Assembly (NCBI GenBank): GCA_017437945.1
Contig: JAFRWP010000007.1
Coordinates: 1-64,000 of the forward strand
Length of the DNA: 64,000 nucleotides
Origin: Candidatus Saccharimonadota bacterium
GTDB lineage: Bacteria > Patescibacteriota > Saccharimonadia > Saccharimonadales > Saccharimonadaceae
Reading direction: 5' to 3'
The number at the start of each line of letters is the position of its first letter. Position 1 is the first letter of the stretch. The translations under genes were made by a program, and so were the position numbers. The notes beneath the pieces were generated by a model. The model was given only the letters and a program-made list of their open reading frames with translations, did not search any database and had not been told where the DNA came from. Of this stretch, positions 20,740-29,822 are shown one piece after another.

Positions 20740-20799
20740 TCTATCACCCCTTTTTTCTGTAGTGCCAACCTTATCTCGCCATACACGAGACATATTACT

Positions 20800-20828
20800 A
20801 TTATATCACAGATAGCTTAAAAAGTCAA
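20800..20828 (-). promoter_or_regulatory. Sigma-70 promoter of the 20116 gene
   Basis: On the minus strand TTGACT (20828-20823), a 17-base spacer and TATAAT (20805-20800). Confidence 0.88.
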
Positions 20829-20863
20829 GATAAGGCGCCTTCGCGTAGACCGTTGAACTGTGC

Positions 20864-20966
20864 TATAATACCATGAGTAACAACTATCGAGAAAATGATA
20901 GATACCCACGGCGGTAATTATTAATCACGGCTACGGATACTTATTATTTTCTCGAGGAAAGGAAAA
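20864..20966 (+). promoter_or_regulatory. pnp promoter and long-hairpin leader
   Basis: An extended -10, TGTGCTATAAT (-10 at 20864-20869), is followed by a ~90-base leader. TCGAGAAAATGATA (20887-20900) pairs with TATTATTTTCTCGA (20942-20955), a 14-bp stem closed over a ~40-base loop and abutting the AGGAAAGG ribosome site. The arrangement recalls the RNase III/PNPase-controlled pnp leader of E. coli, by position and shape only. A 14-codon frame (20873-20917) runs through the 5' arm. Confidence 0.65.
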
Positions 20967-20967
20967 T

Positions 20968-23154
20968 ATGGATATCATAAATCCAAGCGGAAAGAAAACT
21001 TTCAGTGTGGAAACCGATTTTTGTGGTCGTCCACTTAAGCTCGAAGTCAACCGTGTTGGCTTCCGCACCACCTCTTCCGTGCTCGTAAGCTACGGCGATA
21101 CCGTCGTACTTGGCTCGGTTGTAGTTGGTAGCAAGCCTGTAATGCAAGATTTCTTCCCACTCTCTATCGATTACGAAGAGAAATACTATGCTTCTGGCAA
21201 AATCAGCAGCAGCAAATTTATTAAACGCGAAGGCAAACCCTCCGACAACGCCGTTTTGGTTGGCCGTCTCATCGACCGTCCAATCCGCCCATTGTTCCCG
21301 AAGGGTTATCGCCAGGAAATCCAGGTTGTCGCTACGGTTCTTTCGATGGACCCAGGCTTCCGCCCAGATGTCATTGCTATGATCGCCGCTTCTAGCGCCC
21401 TCATGCTCGCCGGCGTGCCATTTGACGGCCCAATTGCTGGTCTCCGCATCGGTCGCGTCAACGGCGAATACAAAGCCTTCTTAACCCCAGAAGAACGCGA
21501 TGCTTCCGATCTTGACCTCGTCGTTGCCGGTAAAGATTCCGGTATCACCATGGTTGAAGCTGGTGCTAATGAAGTTCCAGAAGATGTTATTATCGGTGGT
21601 CTCGAATGGGGTCTCAAGATGATTCAACCAGCTATTAAACTTCAAAACGAACTTCGCGAGAAGGTTGGCGTAGAAGAGAAGGAATACACTCTCATTTTGC
21701 CTAACGAAGAAGCTCAAGCTAAGGTTGATAAGTGGTTCGACGGTAAAATGACCGAAGATTTCCGCATCAAGAATACTATTCTTCGTGATCAGATGATTAA
21801 GGATCTCAAAGAACAGATGCATGCCGATTTCATCGCGGAAATTAGCGACGAAGAAGCTGGCGTAACTGACGATATGGACGACGAGGCTAAACTCGCCGCC
21901 AAGACTGCTTATTACGAAGCTAACGGCAAAGCTGATTACTCCGAAGCCTTCGAGCTCGCTGTTAAACATGATGTTCGCAAACATATTATTGAAGACGGTA
22001 TTCGCCCAGATGGTCGCAAGCTCAACGAGGTTCGCCCACTCAGCTCGCAGGTTGGCATTTTGCCACGCACGCATGGTTCCAGCCTCTTTACTCGTGGCGT
22101 CACCCAGGCTATGAACATTGTCACTTTGGCACCACTTAGCTACGCACAGCTCGTTGACACGATGGAAGTTACCGACGGTACTCGTCGCTATATGCATCAC
22201 TATAATGCTCCTGGCTACACCGTTGGTGAAGTTAGTCGCATTGGCAGCCCAGGACGCCGCGAAATCGGCCATGGCTACCTTGCCGAGCGTGCCCTTATGC
22301 CAGTTTTGCCATCCGAAGAGGAATTCCCATATGCTATCCGTAGCGTCACCGAGATTATGTCTCAGAACGGTTCCACTTCAATGGCCGCTACTTGTAGCTC
22401 CTGTCTCGCTTTGATGGACGCAGGTGTCCCACTTAAGCGCCCAGTCGCTGGTGTCGCTATGGGTCTCATGATGGACGGCGATAAGCCATACGTCCTTACT
22501 GATCTTATGGACGCCGAGGACTTTGCTGGCGATATGGACTTTAAGGTTACTGGTACTACCGAAGGCATTACGGCTCTCCAGATGGATATGAAAGTCCACG
22601 GTCTTCCAGTTAGTGTTTTGTCCGAAGCCATCAAGAAAGCTCATGATGGCCGCATGTTCATCATGAAGCACATGCTTAGCGTACTTGATGGTCCACGTGA
22701 TCACATCAGCCCATATGCGCCACGCATTGAAAAGCTCATGATTAGCCCAGACAAGATCGGTACGGTCATTGGTAAGGGTGGTGAAACCATCAATAAGATT
22801 ACCGCCGAAACTGGCGCCGAAATTAACATCGAAGAGAATGGTCTCATCACAGTTTCCGCTGCCGATAACGATAAAATCACCAAGGCGCTCGACTGGATTA
22901 AGTCCCTCGTTGAGGAACCGGAACCAGGGAAGATCTACAAAGGTAAAGTTGTCACCATTAAAGATTTCGGTGCCTTCGTGAACATCTTGCCAGGCATTGA
23001 CGGCATGCTTCATATTTCGCAGATTAGCGACAAGCGTCTCGAAAAAGTCACTGATGCACTTCAGGTTGGCGATGAGATCAATGTTCGCCTTGATGCTATC
23101 GATGAAAAAGGTCGTCTCAGCCTCTCTATGAAGGGCGTCGACCAAAAGATTTAG
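20968..23154 (+). CDS. pnp: Polynucleotide phosphorylase
   Basis: Phosphorolytic 3'-5' exoribonuclease and central mRNA decay enzyme. Two RNase PH-like cores are joined by an alpha-helical linker (about 215-330), followed by a KH domain (IGTVIGKGGETIN, about 596) and an S1 domain (GKVVTIKDFGAFVNI, about 655). The second core retains the active-site segment SDGSTS-like as SQNGSTSMA. The 728 residues are full length. Start ATG 20968 follows AGGAAAGG. The long leader hairpin suggests autoregulation. RNase III (rnc) is also encoded in this window, at 43404. A terminator follows at 23178. Confidence 0.98.
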   Translation: MDIINPSGKKTFSVETDFCGRPLKLEVNRVGFRTTSSVLVSYGDTVVLGSVVVGSKPVMQDFFPLSIDYEEKYYASGKISSSKFIKREGKPSDNAVLVGRLIDRPIRPLFPKGYRQEIQVVATVLSMDPGFRPDVIAMIAASSALMLAGVPFDGPIAGLRIGRVNGEYKAFLTPEERDASDLDLVVAGKDSGITMVEAGANEVPEDVIIGGLEWGLKMIQPAIKLQNELREKVGVEEKEYTLILPNEEAQAKVDKWFDGKMTEDFRIKNTILRDQMIKDLKEQMHADFIAEISDEEAGVTDDMDDEAKLAAKTAYYEANGKADYSEAFELAVKHDVRKHIIEDGIRPDGRKLNEVRPLSSQVGILPRTHGSSLFTRGVTQAMNIVTLAPLSYAQLVDTMEVTDGTRRYMHHYNAPGYTVGEVSRIGSPGRREIGHGYLAERALMPVLPSEEEFPYAIRSVTEIMSQNGSTSMAATCSSCLALMDAGVPLKRPVAGVAMGLMMDGDKPYVLTDLMDAEDFAGDMDFKVTGTTEGITALQMDMKVHGLPVSVLSEAIKKAHDGRMFIMKHMLSVLDGPRDHISPYAPRIEKLMISPDKIGTVIGKGGETINKITAETGAEINIEENGLITVSAADNDKITKALDWIKSLVEEPEPGKIYKGKVVTIKDFGAFVNILPGIDGMLHISQISDKRLEKVTDALQVGDEINVRLDAIDEKGRLSLSMKGVDQKI

Positions 23155-23177
23155 GCCACACGAAGCTTAATTTAAGC

Positions 23178-23208
23178 AAAAAATGCTCGTTCAAGTGCGA
23201 GCATTTTT
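23178..23208 (+). terminator. Terminator of pnp
   Basis: AAATGCTCG and CGAGCATTT pair around TTCAAGTG, followed by a T-run. A TATAAT box for the next gene begins 3-4 bases later. Confidence 0.88.
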
Positions 23209-23245
23209 GCTATAATGAAAGTGGATATAATTAAATGGAGTAAAT

Positions 23246-23902
23246 ATGGCGGAAGCTACAAACAAACCGGTGGTGGACCCGGTTAAAATGCCTAAAATAA
23301 AAACTAATGCTAAGACTTTAGCTCACCTGAACACCTGGGCTATCGCTCTTTCATCGTTCCTTGGGTTCTTCCTAATCTTTGCGGCAATTTCGTCCTTCAC
23401 TAAAGAATGGGCGTTCATGCCAGCTCTTAAACAAATCATTCCATTTGGCGCAACTAACTCAACGCTAGCAATGAGCGTTCCGTATACGCTGTTCTTAGCG
23501 CTTACTGCTTTAGGTTTTGGCCTCTATGGCATTATCACCATTGGTAAGATTACTGACGCTGAAGCACTCAAGAAAGCCTGGAAGAATGTCTCCAAGTTGA
23601 TGTTCTCCTTTGTGGCTATCTATACAGTTTATCTTGTAGCCCTCATTATCGGCTCGCTTGTACTTATCGGCGTAAGCGGTAAAACTTACTACAAAGATAC
23701 TCAGAAAATCGTCTGGCTCTATCAGTTCCTCCCAAGCTTCCTCATGTGCCTTGCTGCAGGCGGCATCGCCTTCCTCGCTAAGACTATTGCTGATGGCAAA
23801 ACTGCCAACGCTCGCGTTGCTAGCTTCATCGGCATCGGTATCAGCGGCGTAGCATTCATCTTGATGTTCATCGCTCTCATGGTATCCATCTACGGAAACT
23901 AG
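23246..23902 (+). CDS. Hypothetical five-pass membrane protein, 218 aa
   Basis: Not recognised. A polar N-terminal 28 residues is followed by about five transmembrane helices (roughly 30-51, 72-96, 117-142, 158-180, 191-217). The loop at 96-115 is Lys-rich and probably cytoplasmic. TATAAT boxes occur at about 23211 and 23225, and a weak GGAG lies before ATG 23246, so it has a short leader. It is flanked by terminators on both sides and is therefore monocistronic. No transport or enzyme motif is visible. Confidence 0.78.
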   Translation: MAEATNKPVVDPVKMPKIKTNAKTLAHLNTWAIALSSFLGFFLIFAAISSFTKEWAFMPALKQIIPFGATNSTLAMSVPYTLFLALTALGFGLYGIITIGKITDAEALKKAWKNVSKLMFSFVAIYTVYLVALIIGSLVLIGVSGKTYYKDTQKIVWLYQFLPSFLMCLAAGGIAFLAKTIADGKTANARVASFIGIGISGVAFILMFIALMVSIYGN

Positions 23903-23917
23903 ATCAACTAATAATAA

Positions 23918-23948
23918 AATCCGGCCCTGAAAATGGGCCGGATTTTTT
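23918..23948 (+). terminator. Terminator upstream of ftsK
   Basis: AATCCGGCCC and GGGCCGGATT pair around TGAAAAT, followed by a T-run. Confidence 0.9.
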
Positions 23949-23964
23949 ATGGTATAATTATCTT

Positions 23965-26175
23965 ATGGCAAAAAAGCGAGGTAGAAAGAAAAAAGAAGAA
24001 ATCGCCAACAAGCATGAATTACCTGGCGGTTTTTGGCGCCAAATTATGGCGTTCTTGATGATTGTTTTAGCAATTCTATTGATTGTGTCGTGGCTCGGCA
24101 GTGGCGGTATCGCCCTCCAGAAGACCGACGAGTTCTTAATGAAGATTTTTGGCTATACCAAATATCTCTTTCCGTTTATCTTAGTCTATCTTTCAGTATT
24201 AATCTTCCGCGCTCCAGATAACCGCGTCGATCCAAGCGTTTGGGTAGCATCCGTGTTAATTATCTTCTGGTTCTGCGGTATTTTCGGCGTTCCATCCTAC
24301 GGCAAAGCTGTTCAAACTGGCGGCATGATTGGCGAAAGCATGAACAGCGTCATGGTTAAGAATCTCGATCAGCCAGTCTCCATCTTGATTTATGTCGTAT
24401 TAATTATTATTACCGCGCTCTTCATGTATGCCGAAACTCCAGCTGCACTATTCCGCAAAATCGGTTCGATGTTTAAGACTAAAGAAACCGAAGATGCCGA
24501 GAATGCGAATGTTATTCGCCGCACCAAAGCTGCTGCGAACGATGACGGTATGCGCAACTTTAAGGTCAATTCGAACGTCGAAATCGTCGACAATAGCAAG
24601 AAAGAAAAGAAGGGCTTGCTCGTTAAAAATTCTGATAAAGTCGAGAAAGTTGTCGAAGAGCCAACTGCGCTCATTTCTGTAAGCGATCCAAACTGGAAGA
24701 TGCCACCAATGGATCTTCTCAACAAGAAGCATTCTCCAGCCGATCCTGGCGACACGCATAGTAACGCTGCTACGATTAAGGATACGCTCGAGCAGTTCGG
24801 CATCGACGTGGAAGTCGAGGGCGCCAACGTTGGCCCGCGTATTACGCAATATACTTTACGTCCACCGGCAGGTGTGAAAGTCAGTAAAATCGCTCAGCTC
24901 GACCGTGAGCTATCGCTTAGCCTAGCGAAGGAAAAAATTCGCATCGAGGCGCCAATTCCTGGCACTCGCGCCGTCGGTATTGAAATTCCGAATAACAAAG
25001 CTGCTAGCGTTGGCCTCCATGAGCTACTTAAGTCTAGCGAATGGAGTAAGATGATTATCGAAAAACCGCTTGCTTTTACGGTCGGTAAGGATATTTCCGG
25101 TCACGTCATTCTTGGCAACTTGGCTAAGATGCCACACCTTCTCATTGCCGGTACTACCGGTTCTGGTAAGTCCGTCATGACTAACACTTTGATTATGTCG
25201 ATGCTTTACCATAACTCTCCGGCCGACTTGAAGCTTATCATTATCGACCCGAAGCAGGTTGAAATGGCAGCGTACGACGGTATCCCGCATCTTCTTTCGC
25301 CGATTATTACTGACGTTACGGAAGCACTTAGCTCAATGGAATGGGCAGTTAAGGAAATGGAGCGCCGCTATACCGAAATGAAGAACGCGCGCGTCAAGAA
25401 CATTATCGATTATAACGCCAAGATGTCGCAGTCAGGCGAAACCGTCACGATTACTGATGAGAACGATAACGAGCAGAAGCACGATAACGGCAAGATGCCA
25501 TATATCGTAATCATCGTCGATGAGATGGCGGACCTTATGATGATGGCGGGGAAGGAACTTGAGAATCGCATCGTCCGCATAGCCCAGAAAGGCCGTGCTG
25601 CTGGCATTCACCTCGTACTTGCTACGCAGCGTCCAGAAGTTAAGGTCGTTACTGGCTTGATTAAAGCCAACATTCCGGGTCGCATCGCATTCGCAGTCAA
25701 TAACAACACTGACTCTCGCGTTATGCTCGATATGGGTGGCGCCGAGAAGCTTCTTGGCTCAGGTGATATGTTGTTCCTTACAACCGAGATGATGGGTAAA
25801 CCTGTGCGTGTCCAGGGTGCCTTCGTCAGCGATGCCGAAATTGGTGCCGTGACCGACTATTTGCGTCAGCAAGCTCCAGCCGACTATAATCCGGAAGTCA
25901 CATCGCAGTCTGTTGCGATTGGCGGCAAGGGTTCCAGTATCGGCATGGATTTTGGTCCAAGTGGTGGCGACACGACCCGTCAAGCAGCTGAGATCGCGCT
26001 CCGCGAGGGTAAGATTTCCACTTCGCTCCTGCAGCGTCGTTTGCATGTCGGTTACGGACGTGCGGCTGCAATCATTGATGAACTCGTCGAAAAAGGCGTA
26101 GTTAGCAGTGAATCCGGCGGCGGCAACCGCGGCCGCGACGTGCTTATCTCTTCTATGGACGAGTATCCAGATTAG
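23965..26175 (+). CDS. ftsK: DNA translocase FtsK/SpoIIIE
   Basis: Septal DNA pump that clears chromosomes from the division plane. Four transmembrane segments (about 25-155) are followed by a short charged linker (160-265), the RecA-like motor with Walker A GTTGSGKS (about 395) and a C-terminal gamma winged helix (STSLLQRRLHVGYGRAA). At 736 residues it resembles the short-linker form. TATAAT (23953-23958) ends six bases before ATG 23965 with no Shine-Dalgarno, so it is probably leaderless. The proS promoter overlaps its 3' end. Confidence 0.97.
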   Translation: MAKKRGRKKKEEIANKHELPGGFWRQIMAFLMIVLAILLIVSWLGSGGIALQKTDEFLMKIFGYTKYLFPFILVYLSVLIFRAPDNRVDPSVWVASVLIIFWFCGIFGVPSYGKAVQTGGMIGESMNSVMVKNLDQPVSILIYVVLIIITALFMYAETPAALFRKIGSMFKTKETEDAENANVIRRTKAAANDDGMRNFKVNSNVEIVDNSKKEKKGLLVKNSDKVEKVVEEPTALISVSDPNWKMPPMDLLNKKHSPADPGDTHSNAATIKDTLEQFGIDVEVEGANVGPRITQYTLRPPAGVKVSKIAQLDRELSLSLAKEKIRIEAPIPGTRAVGIEIPNNKAASVGLHELLKSSEWSKMIIEKPLAFTVGKDISGHVILGNLAKMPHLLIAGTTGSGKSVMTNTLIMSMLYHNSPADLKLIIIDPKQVEMAAYDGIPHLLSPIITDVTEALSSMEWAVKEMERRYTEMKNARVKNIIDYNAKMSQSGETVTITDENDNEQKHDNGKMPYIVIIVDEMADLMMMAGKELENRIVRIAQKGRAAGIHLVLATQRPEVKVVTGLIKANIPGRIAFAVNNNTDSRVMLDMGGAEKLLGSGDMLFLTTEMMGKPVRVQGAFVSDAEIGAVTDYLRQQAPADYNPEVTSQSVAIGGKGSSIGMDFGPSGGDTTRQAAEIALREGKISTSLLQRRLHVGYGRAAAIIDELVEKGVVSSESGGGNRGRDVLISSMDEYPD

Positions 26176-26191
26176 TGATAAGATAACAATT

Positions 26192-27427
26192 ATGAAGTTA
26201 AGTCAATCATTTACTAAAACTACCAAAACTGCACCGGCTGACGAAGTTAGTAATAGTGCGAAATACCTTTTGCGTGCTGGCTATATCTATAAGGAAATGG
26301 CCGGAGTATATGATTACTTACCACTAGGCATGCGTACGCTCGACAAGATTATGAACGTCATCCGCGAAGAAATGAACGCGATTGGCGGCGAAGAGCTTCG
26401 TATGACTAGCCTTCAACCAAAGGAAGCTTGGGATGCAAGTGGCCGTTGGGACGATAAGGTTATGGACGTCTGGTTCAAAACTAAGCTTAACGCTGGTGGC
26501 GAACTCGGCCTTGCTCCTACCCACGAAGAGCCATTTACGCGCCTTATGAAAACGTATATTTCAAGCTATAAGGATCTTCCGCTTTACGTTTATCAATTCC
26601 AAACTAAGTTCCGTAACGAGTTACGTGCTAAATCCGGCATTATGCGTACGCGCGAATTCATGATGAAGGACCTATATAGCTTCAGTAAAACCCGTGAGGA
26701 GCACGACAAGTTCTATGAAACTGTCGCAGCAGCTTACCTTAAAATCTTTGATCGTTTAGGAATCGGTGATTGTACTTTCCGTACTTTCGCAAGCGGTGGT
26801 TCGTTTAGTCAGTTTAGTGATGAATTTCAAACTATTTGCGATGCTGGCGAGGATATTATCTACCTCGACCGCGAAAAGAAGATTGCCGTCAATGAAGAAG
26901 TCTATAATGATGAAACCTTAAAAACTCTCGGTCTAGATAAGGCCAAACTCGAGCAGGTTAAAGCCGCTGAGGTCGGCAATATCTTCACCCTTGGCTATAA
27001 ATATTCCGACGCACTCGATCTTTGTTTCAATGACGAGGAAGGGAAGCGCCAAAAAGTATTTATGGGCAGTTATGGTATTGGACCAAGTCGCGTCATGGGC
27101 GTTATCGCTGAAAAATTGAGCGACGATAAGGGTCTCGTCTGGCCAGTCGAAGTCGCACCGTATAAATATTATATTGTCGGTATCGGCGAAGCCGGAGAAG
27201 CGAAAGCAGCCGAACTTCACGATTTAGCTCCAGAAGACGTCATCCTCGACGATCGTAAAAACGCCCGCACTGGTGAGAAATTCGCCGATGCGGAACTCAT
27301 GGGGATTCCATACCGCGTCGTAGTCAGCGACAAAACTTTAGCGGAAAATAAAGTCGAACTTAAAAATCGTTCAACAAATGAAACAAAACTCTTGACCTTG
27401 GAAGAGTTTGTTAGTAAACTTTCTTAG
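26192..27427 (+). CDS. proS: Prolyl-tRNA synthetase, short form without editing insert
   Basis: Class II synthetase charging tRNA-Pro. Motif 2 region (FRNELRAKSGIMRTREFMMKD) and motif 3 (GSYGIGPSRVMGVI) are clear, followed by the anticodon-binding domain. At 411 residues it lacks the ~180-residue insertion (INS) that clears Ala-tRNA-Pro in most bacterial ProRS: motif 2 runs almost directly into the IIYLDREKK segment. I chose ATG 26192, since an extended -10 (TGATAAGAT) ends 7 bases before it and longer in-frame starts lie inside ftsK. It is probably leaderless. Confidence 0.95.
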   Translation: MKLSQSFTKTTKTAPADEVSNSAKYLLRAGYIYKEMAGVYDYLPLGMRTLDKIMNVIREEMNAIGGEELRMTSLQPKEAWDASGRWDDKVMDVWFKTKLNAGGELGLAPTHEEPFTRLMKTYISSYKDLPLYVYQFQTKFRNELRAKSGIMRTREFMMKDLYSFSKTREEHDKFYETVAAAYLKIFDRLGIGDCTFRTFASGGSFSQFSDEFQTICDAGEDIIYLDREKKIAVNEEVYNDETLKTLGLDKAKLEQVKAAEVGNIFTLGYKYSDALDLCFNDEEGKRQKVFMGSYGIGPSRVMGVIAEKLSDDKGLVWPVEVAPYKYYIVGIGEAGEAKAAELHDLAPEDVILDDRKNARTGEKFADAELMGIPYRVVVSDKTLAENKVELKNRSTNETKLLTLEEFVSKLS

Positions 27428-27478
27428 AAATAATTATTACCAACATCCTGTTTTTTGTGTGGGAAAAGGAGATAAGTT

Positions 27479-27925
27479 ATGGCTAAGACAGTTAGTATTA
27501 CAGAGGAAGGTCGCAAAGACCTCGAAAACGAACTCGAACAACTTATTGCACGCCGCCCTGAAATTGCCGAAAAAATCGCCCTTGCGCGTTCTTACGGTGA
27601 TTTGAGCGAGAACGAAGATTATTCTGCCGCTCGTGGCGAACAAAAGGTTGTCGAAGGGCGCATTTTAGAAATTCAAGACATTCTATTGCATGCCAAAATC
27701 ATTAAAGGTGGCAAGAAGCAGAAAGTCGATATGGGTAGTGTTGTTACACTCGAAACGAGTGGTAAGACCAACACTTACACTCTCGTTGGCGCTGTAGAAG
27801 CTAACCCGCTTGAAGGCAAAATTAGCAATGAATCACCGATCGGCCAAGCCATATTCGGCAAAAAGGTTGGCGAAGAAGTCACCTTGCCAAATGGCAAAAC
27901 ATTCAAAGTGGCCGCCATTAATTAA
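27479..27925 (+). CDS. greA: Transcription elongation factor GreA
   Basis: Rescues backtracked RNA polymerase by stimulating transcript cleavage. It has the N-terminal coiled coil with the acidic tip (ARSYGDLSENEDYSAAR), which contributes the catalytic carboxylates, and a C-terminal FKBP-like domain (NESPIGQAIFGKKVGEEV). At 148 residues it is slightly short of the usual ~158 but complete. Shine-Dalgarno AAAAGGAG precedes ATG 27479. It follows proS by 51 bases with no terminator between them, so co-transcription is possible. Confidence 0.97.
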   Translation: MAKTVSITEEGRKDLENELEQLIARRPEIAEKIALARSYGDLSENEDYSAARGEQKVVEGRILEIQDILLHAKIIKGGKKQKVDMGSVVTLETSGKTNTYTLVGAVEANPLEGKISNESPIGQAIFGKKVGEEVTLPNGKTFKVAAIN

Positions 27926-27932
27926 TGAATTT

Positions 27933-27972
27933 CCAAAACGCGTCGAGAATCAAAAACCGGCGCGTTTTTATA
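27933..27972 (+). terminator. Weak terminator of greA
   Basis: AAAACGCG and CGCGTTTT pair across an ~18-base loop, ending in a T-run. Confidence 0.55.
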
Positions 27973-28005
27973 TGCGCAATAATCAATTAAAAAAGGAAAT
28001 TTAAA

Positions 28006-29805
28006 ATGACAAAACATGATAGCAAGCAGCGTCGTAAGTCGGTTGCGAAGCGCACGCTGTACTACTATTGGCAAAGTTCCAAAAAATACAAATGGTACGC
28101 TTTAGGCTCTTTCATTTCCACGCCTATTGTCGTATTTATTCGCACCGCAGCAATCCCGCTGATAACCGCCAACATGATTGACGCAATTTCAGCTGGATTA
28201 AGTAACGACGAAATCATCCCAGTGCTATTACCGCAGGGCATTGCCCTAGTCGCGCTGTATCTCTTCGGTAGTGCAATCTTGGGCTGGTTCCGCGTTTACT
28301 GGATATGGAAATTCGAACTTCTCGCACTCTTCGATTTAGGACGAGTTTGTTTTGATGCTGTCAGTGAACAATCGATGCAGTTTCACAGTGATCGCTTTTC
28401 TGGCTCGCTGGTTTCGCAAACCAACAAATTTATCAGCTCACTTGAACGCTTCTTTGATTTAATGATCTTCGAAGTGCTGTGGCTCGTTTCCATGATTACT
28501 TTCATCATGATCGTTCTCTTTGGTCGTGCACCGCTATTTGCGGCAATACTATTGGGCTTAATTGCCATCTATGTTCTTTGCTCGGCATTAACTTTCAAGA
28601 AAATCACTCATCTCAGCAAAGAGCATGCCGAAAGTGAAACCAAGCAGACCGGCCAATTGGCGGACTCAGTATCGAATATTCTTTCCGTTAAGTCGTATGG
28701 TCGCGAGGAGCACGAACGTCGTCGTTATGCCAACTTCAACCGTGCCACATATAATACCGGTATGGCCGAAATGAAAGCGACTATGCATCGTGATTTAGCC
28801 TTTAACTTGGTTAACATCAGCATTGTGGCCGCGTTGGTAGCCTTCATGATGGCCGGCGTGCCAGTATTTGGCCTCTCCGTGTCGACCTTAATATTGATCG
28901 TGAGCTATTCTATCAGCATCCTGAACGGCCTTTGGGATGTGAATGGCATCTTCAAAAACCTCAACCGCACATTTGGTGATGCTTACGAGATGACACTGAT
29001 TCTCGATACGCGCAATGATGTCGTCGATCACCGCGGCGCAAAGCCACTCAAAGTTAAACATGGCGTCATTGATTTCGAAAAAATCACCTTCAAACATCAT
29101 GATGCCAAAACGCCAATCTTCAACGATTTCTCGTTGCGCATTAAAGCCGGCGAACGCGTGGGCTTAGTTGGTATTTCTGGCTCTGGTAAAACCACATTAA
29201 CCAAATTGCTTTTGCGCTTCGCGGATGTTGACAGTGGGGAAATCCTAATTGATGGCCAAAACATCAGCGAGGTTCAACAGGTGTCTCTGCGCGAGAATAT
29301 TGCCTACGTCCCGCAGGAAACCACGCTCTTCCATCGCTCCATTGCTGAAAACATTGCCTACGGTAAGCCGGATGCTACCCAGAAGGAAATTGAGCGCGCC
29401 GCCAAACTTGCGAACGCGCATGAATTCATCCAAGAGTTGCCAAATGGCTACGAAACATTAGTCGGCGAGCGCGGCATCAAGCTTTCTGGCGGCCAGCGTC
29501 AACGTGTCGCAATCGCACGCGCAATCCTCAAAGATGCACCAATTCTTGTGCTCGATGAGGCGACTTCGGCACTAGACTCCGAATCCGAAGCGCTCATTCA
29601 GGATGCGCTCGAGAAGCTCATGAAAGGTCGCACCAGTATCGTAGTAGCACATCGTCTCTCCACGATTGCTAGTATGGACAAGATTGTAGTGCTCGATGAC
29701 GGCAAGATCGTCGAACAAGGAAGCCATCACGCTCTTATCAAGCGTGGCGGCGCCTACAGCCAACTTTGGTCTCGCCAATCGGGCGCATTCCTAGAAGAAA
29801 AATAA
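28006..29805 (+). CDS. ABC transporter, fused permease and ATPase (exporter type)
   Basis: Type IV ABC exporter half-transporter that would work as a homodimer. A basic N-terminus leads six transmembrane helices over residues ~30-310. The nucleotide-binding domain (about 340-599) has Walker A VGISGSGKTT, Q-loop YVPQET, signature LSGGQRQR, Walker B ILVLDEAT and the switch histidine in VAHRLST, all intact. Start ATG 28006 has AAAAGGAAAT upstream. Substrate cannot be read from sequence; lipid, peptide and drug exporters share this layout. It is followed by a GH3 hydrolase with its own -10 box. Confidence 0.93.
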   Translation: MTKHDSKQRRKSVAKRTLYYYWQSSKKYKWYALGSFISTPIVVFIRTAAIPLITANMIDAISAGLSNDEIIPVLLPQGIALVALYLFGSAILGWFRVYWIWKFELLALFDLGRVCFDAVSEQSMQFHSDRFSGSLVSQTNKFISSLERFFDLMIFEVLWLVSMITFIMIVLFGRAPLFAAILLGLIAIYVLCSALTFKKITHLSKEHAESETKQTGQLADSVSNILSVKSYGREEHERRRYANFNRATYNTGMAEMKATMHRDLAFNLVNISIVAALVAFMMAGVPVFGLSVSTLILIVSYSISILNGLWDVNGIFKNLNRTFGDAYEMTLILDTRNDVVDHRGAKPLKVKHGVIDFEKITFKHHDAKTPIFNDFSLRIKAGERVGLVGISGSGKTTLTKLLLRFADVDSGEILIDGQNISEVQQVSLRENIAYVPQETTLFHRSIAENIAYGKPDATQKEIERAAKLANAHEFIQELPNGYETLVGERGIKLSGGQRQRVAIARAILKDAPILVLDEATSALDSESEALIQDALEKLMKGRTSIVVAHRLSTIASMDKIVVLDDGKIVEQGSHHALIKRGGAYSQLWSRQSGAFLEEK

Positions 29806-29822
29806 GCTATAATAAAGCCAGA

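Noticed and set aside
20873-20917. Leader-peptide gene before pnp
   Set aside because: The 14-codon frame starts only 3 bases after the -10 box, before the expected transcription start, and overlaps a strong hairpin arm. It is kept only as an alternative in the findings.
26108-26191. Longer ProRS start inside ftsK
   Set aside because: The added residues are a frame-shifted reading of the ftsK 3' end, and the -10 box lies just before ATG 26192.
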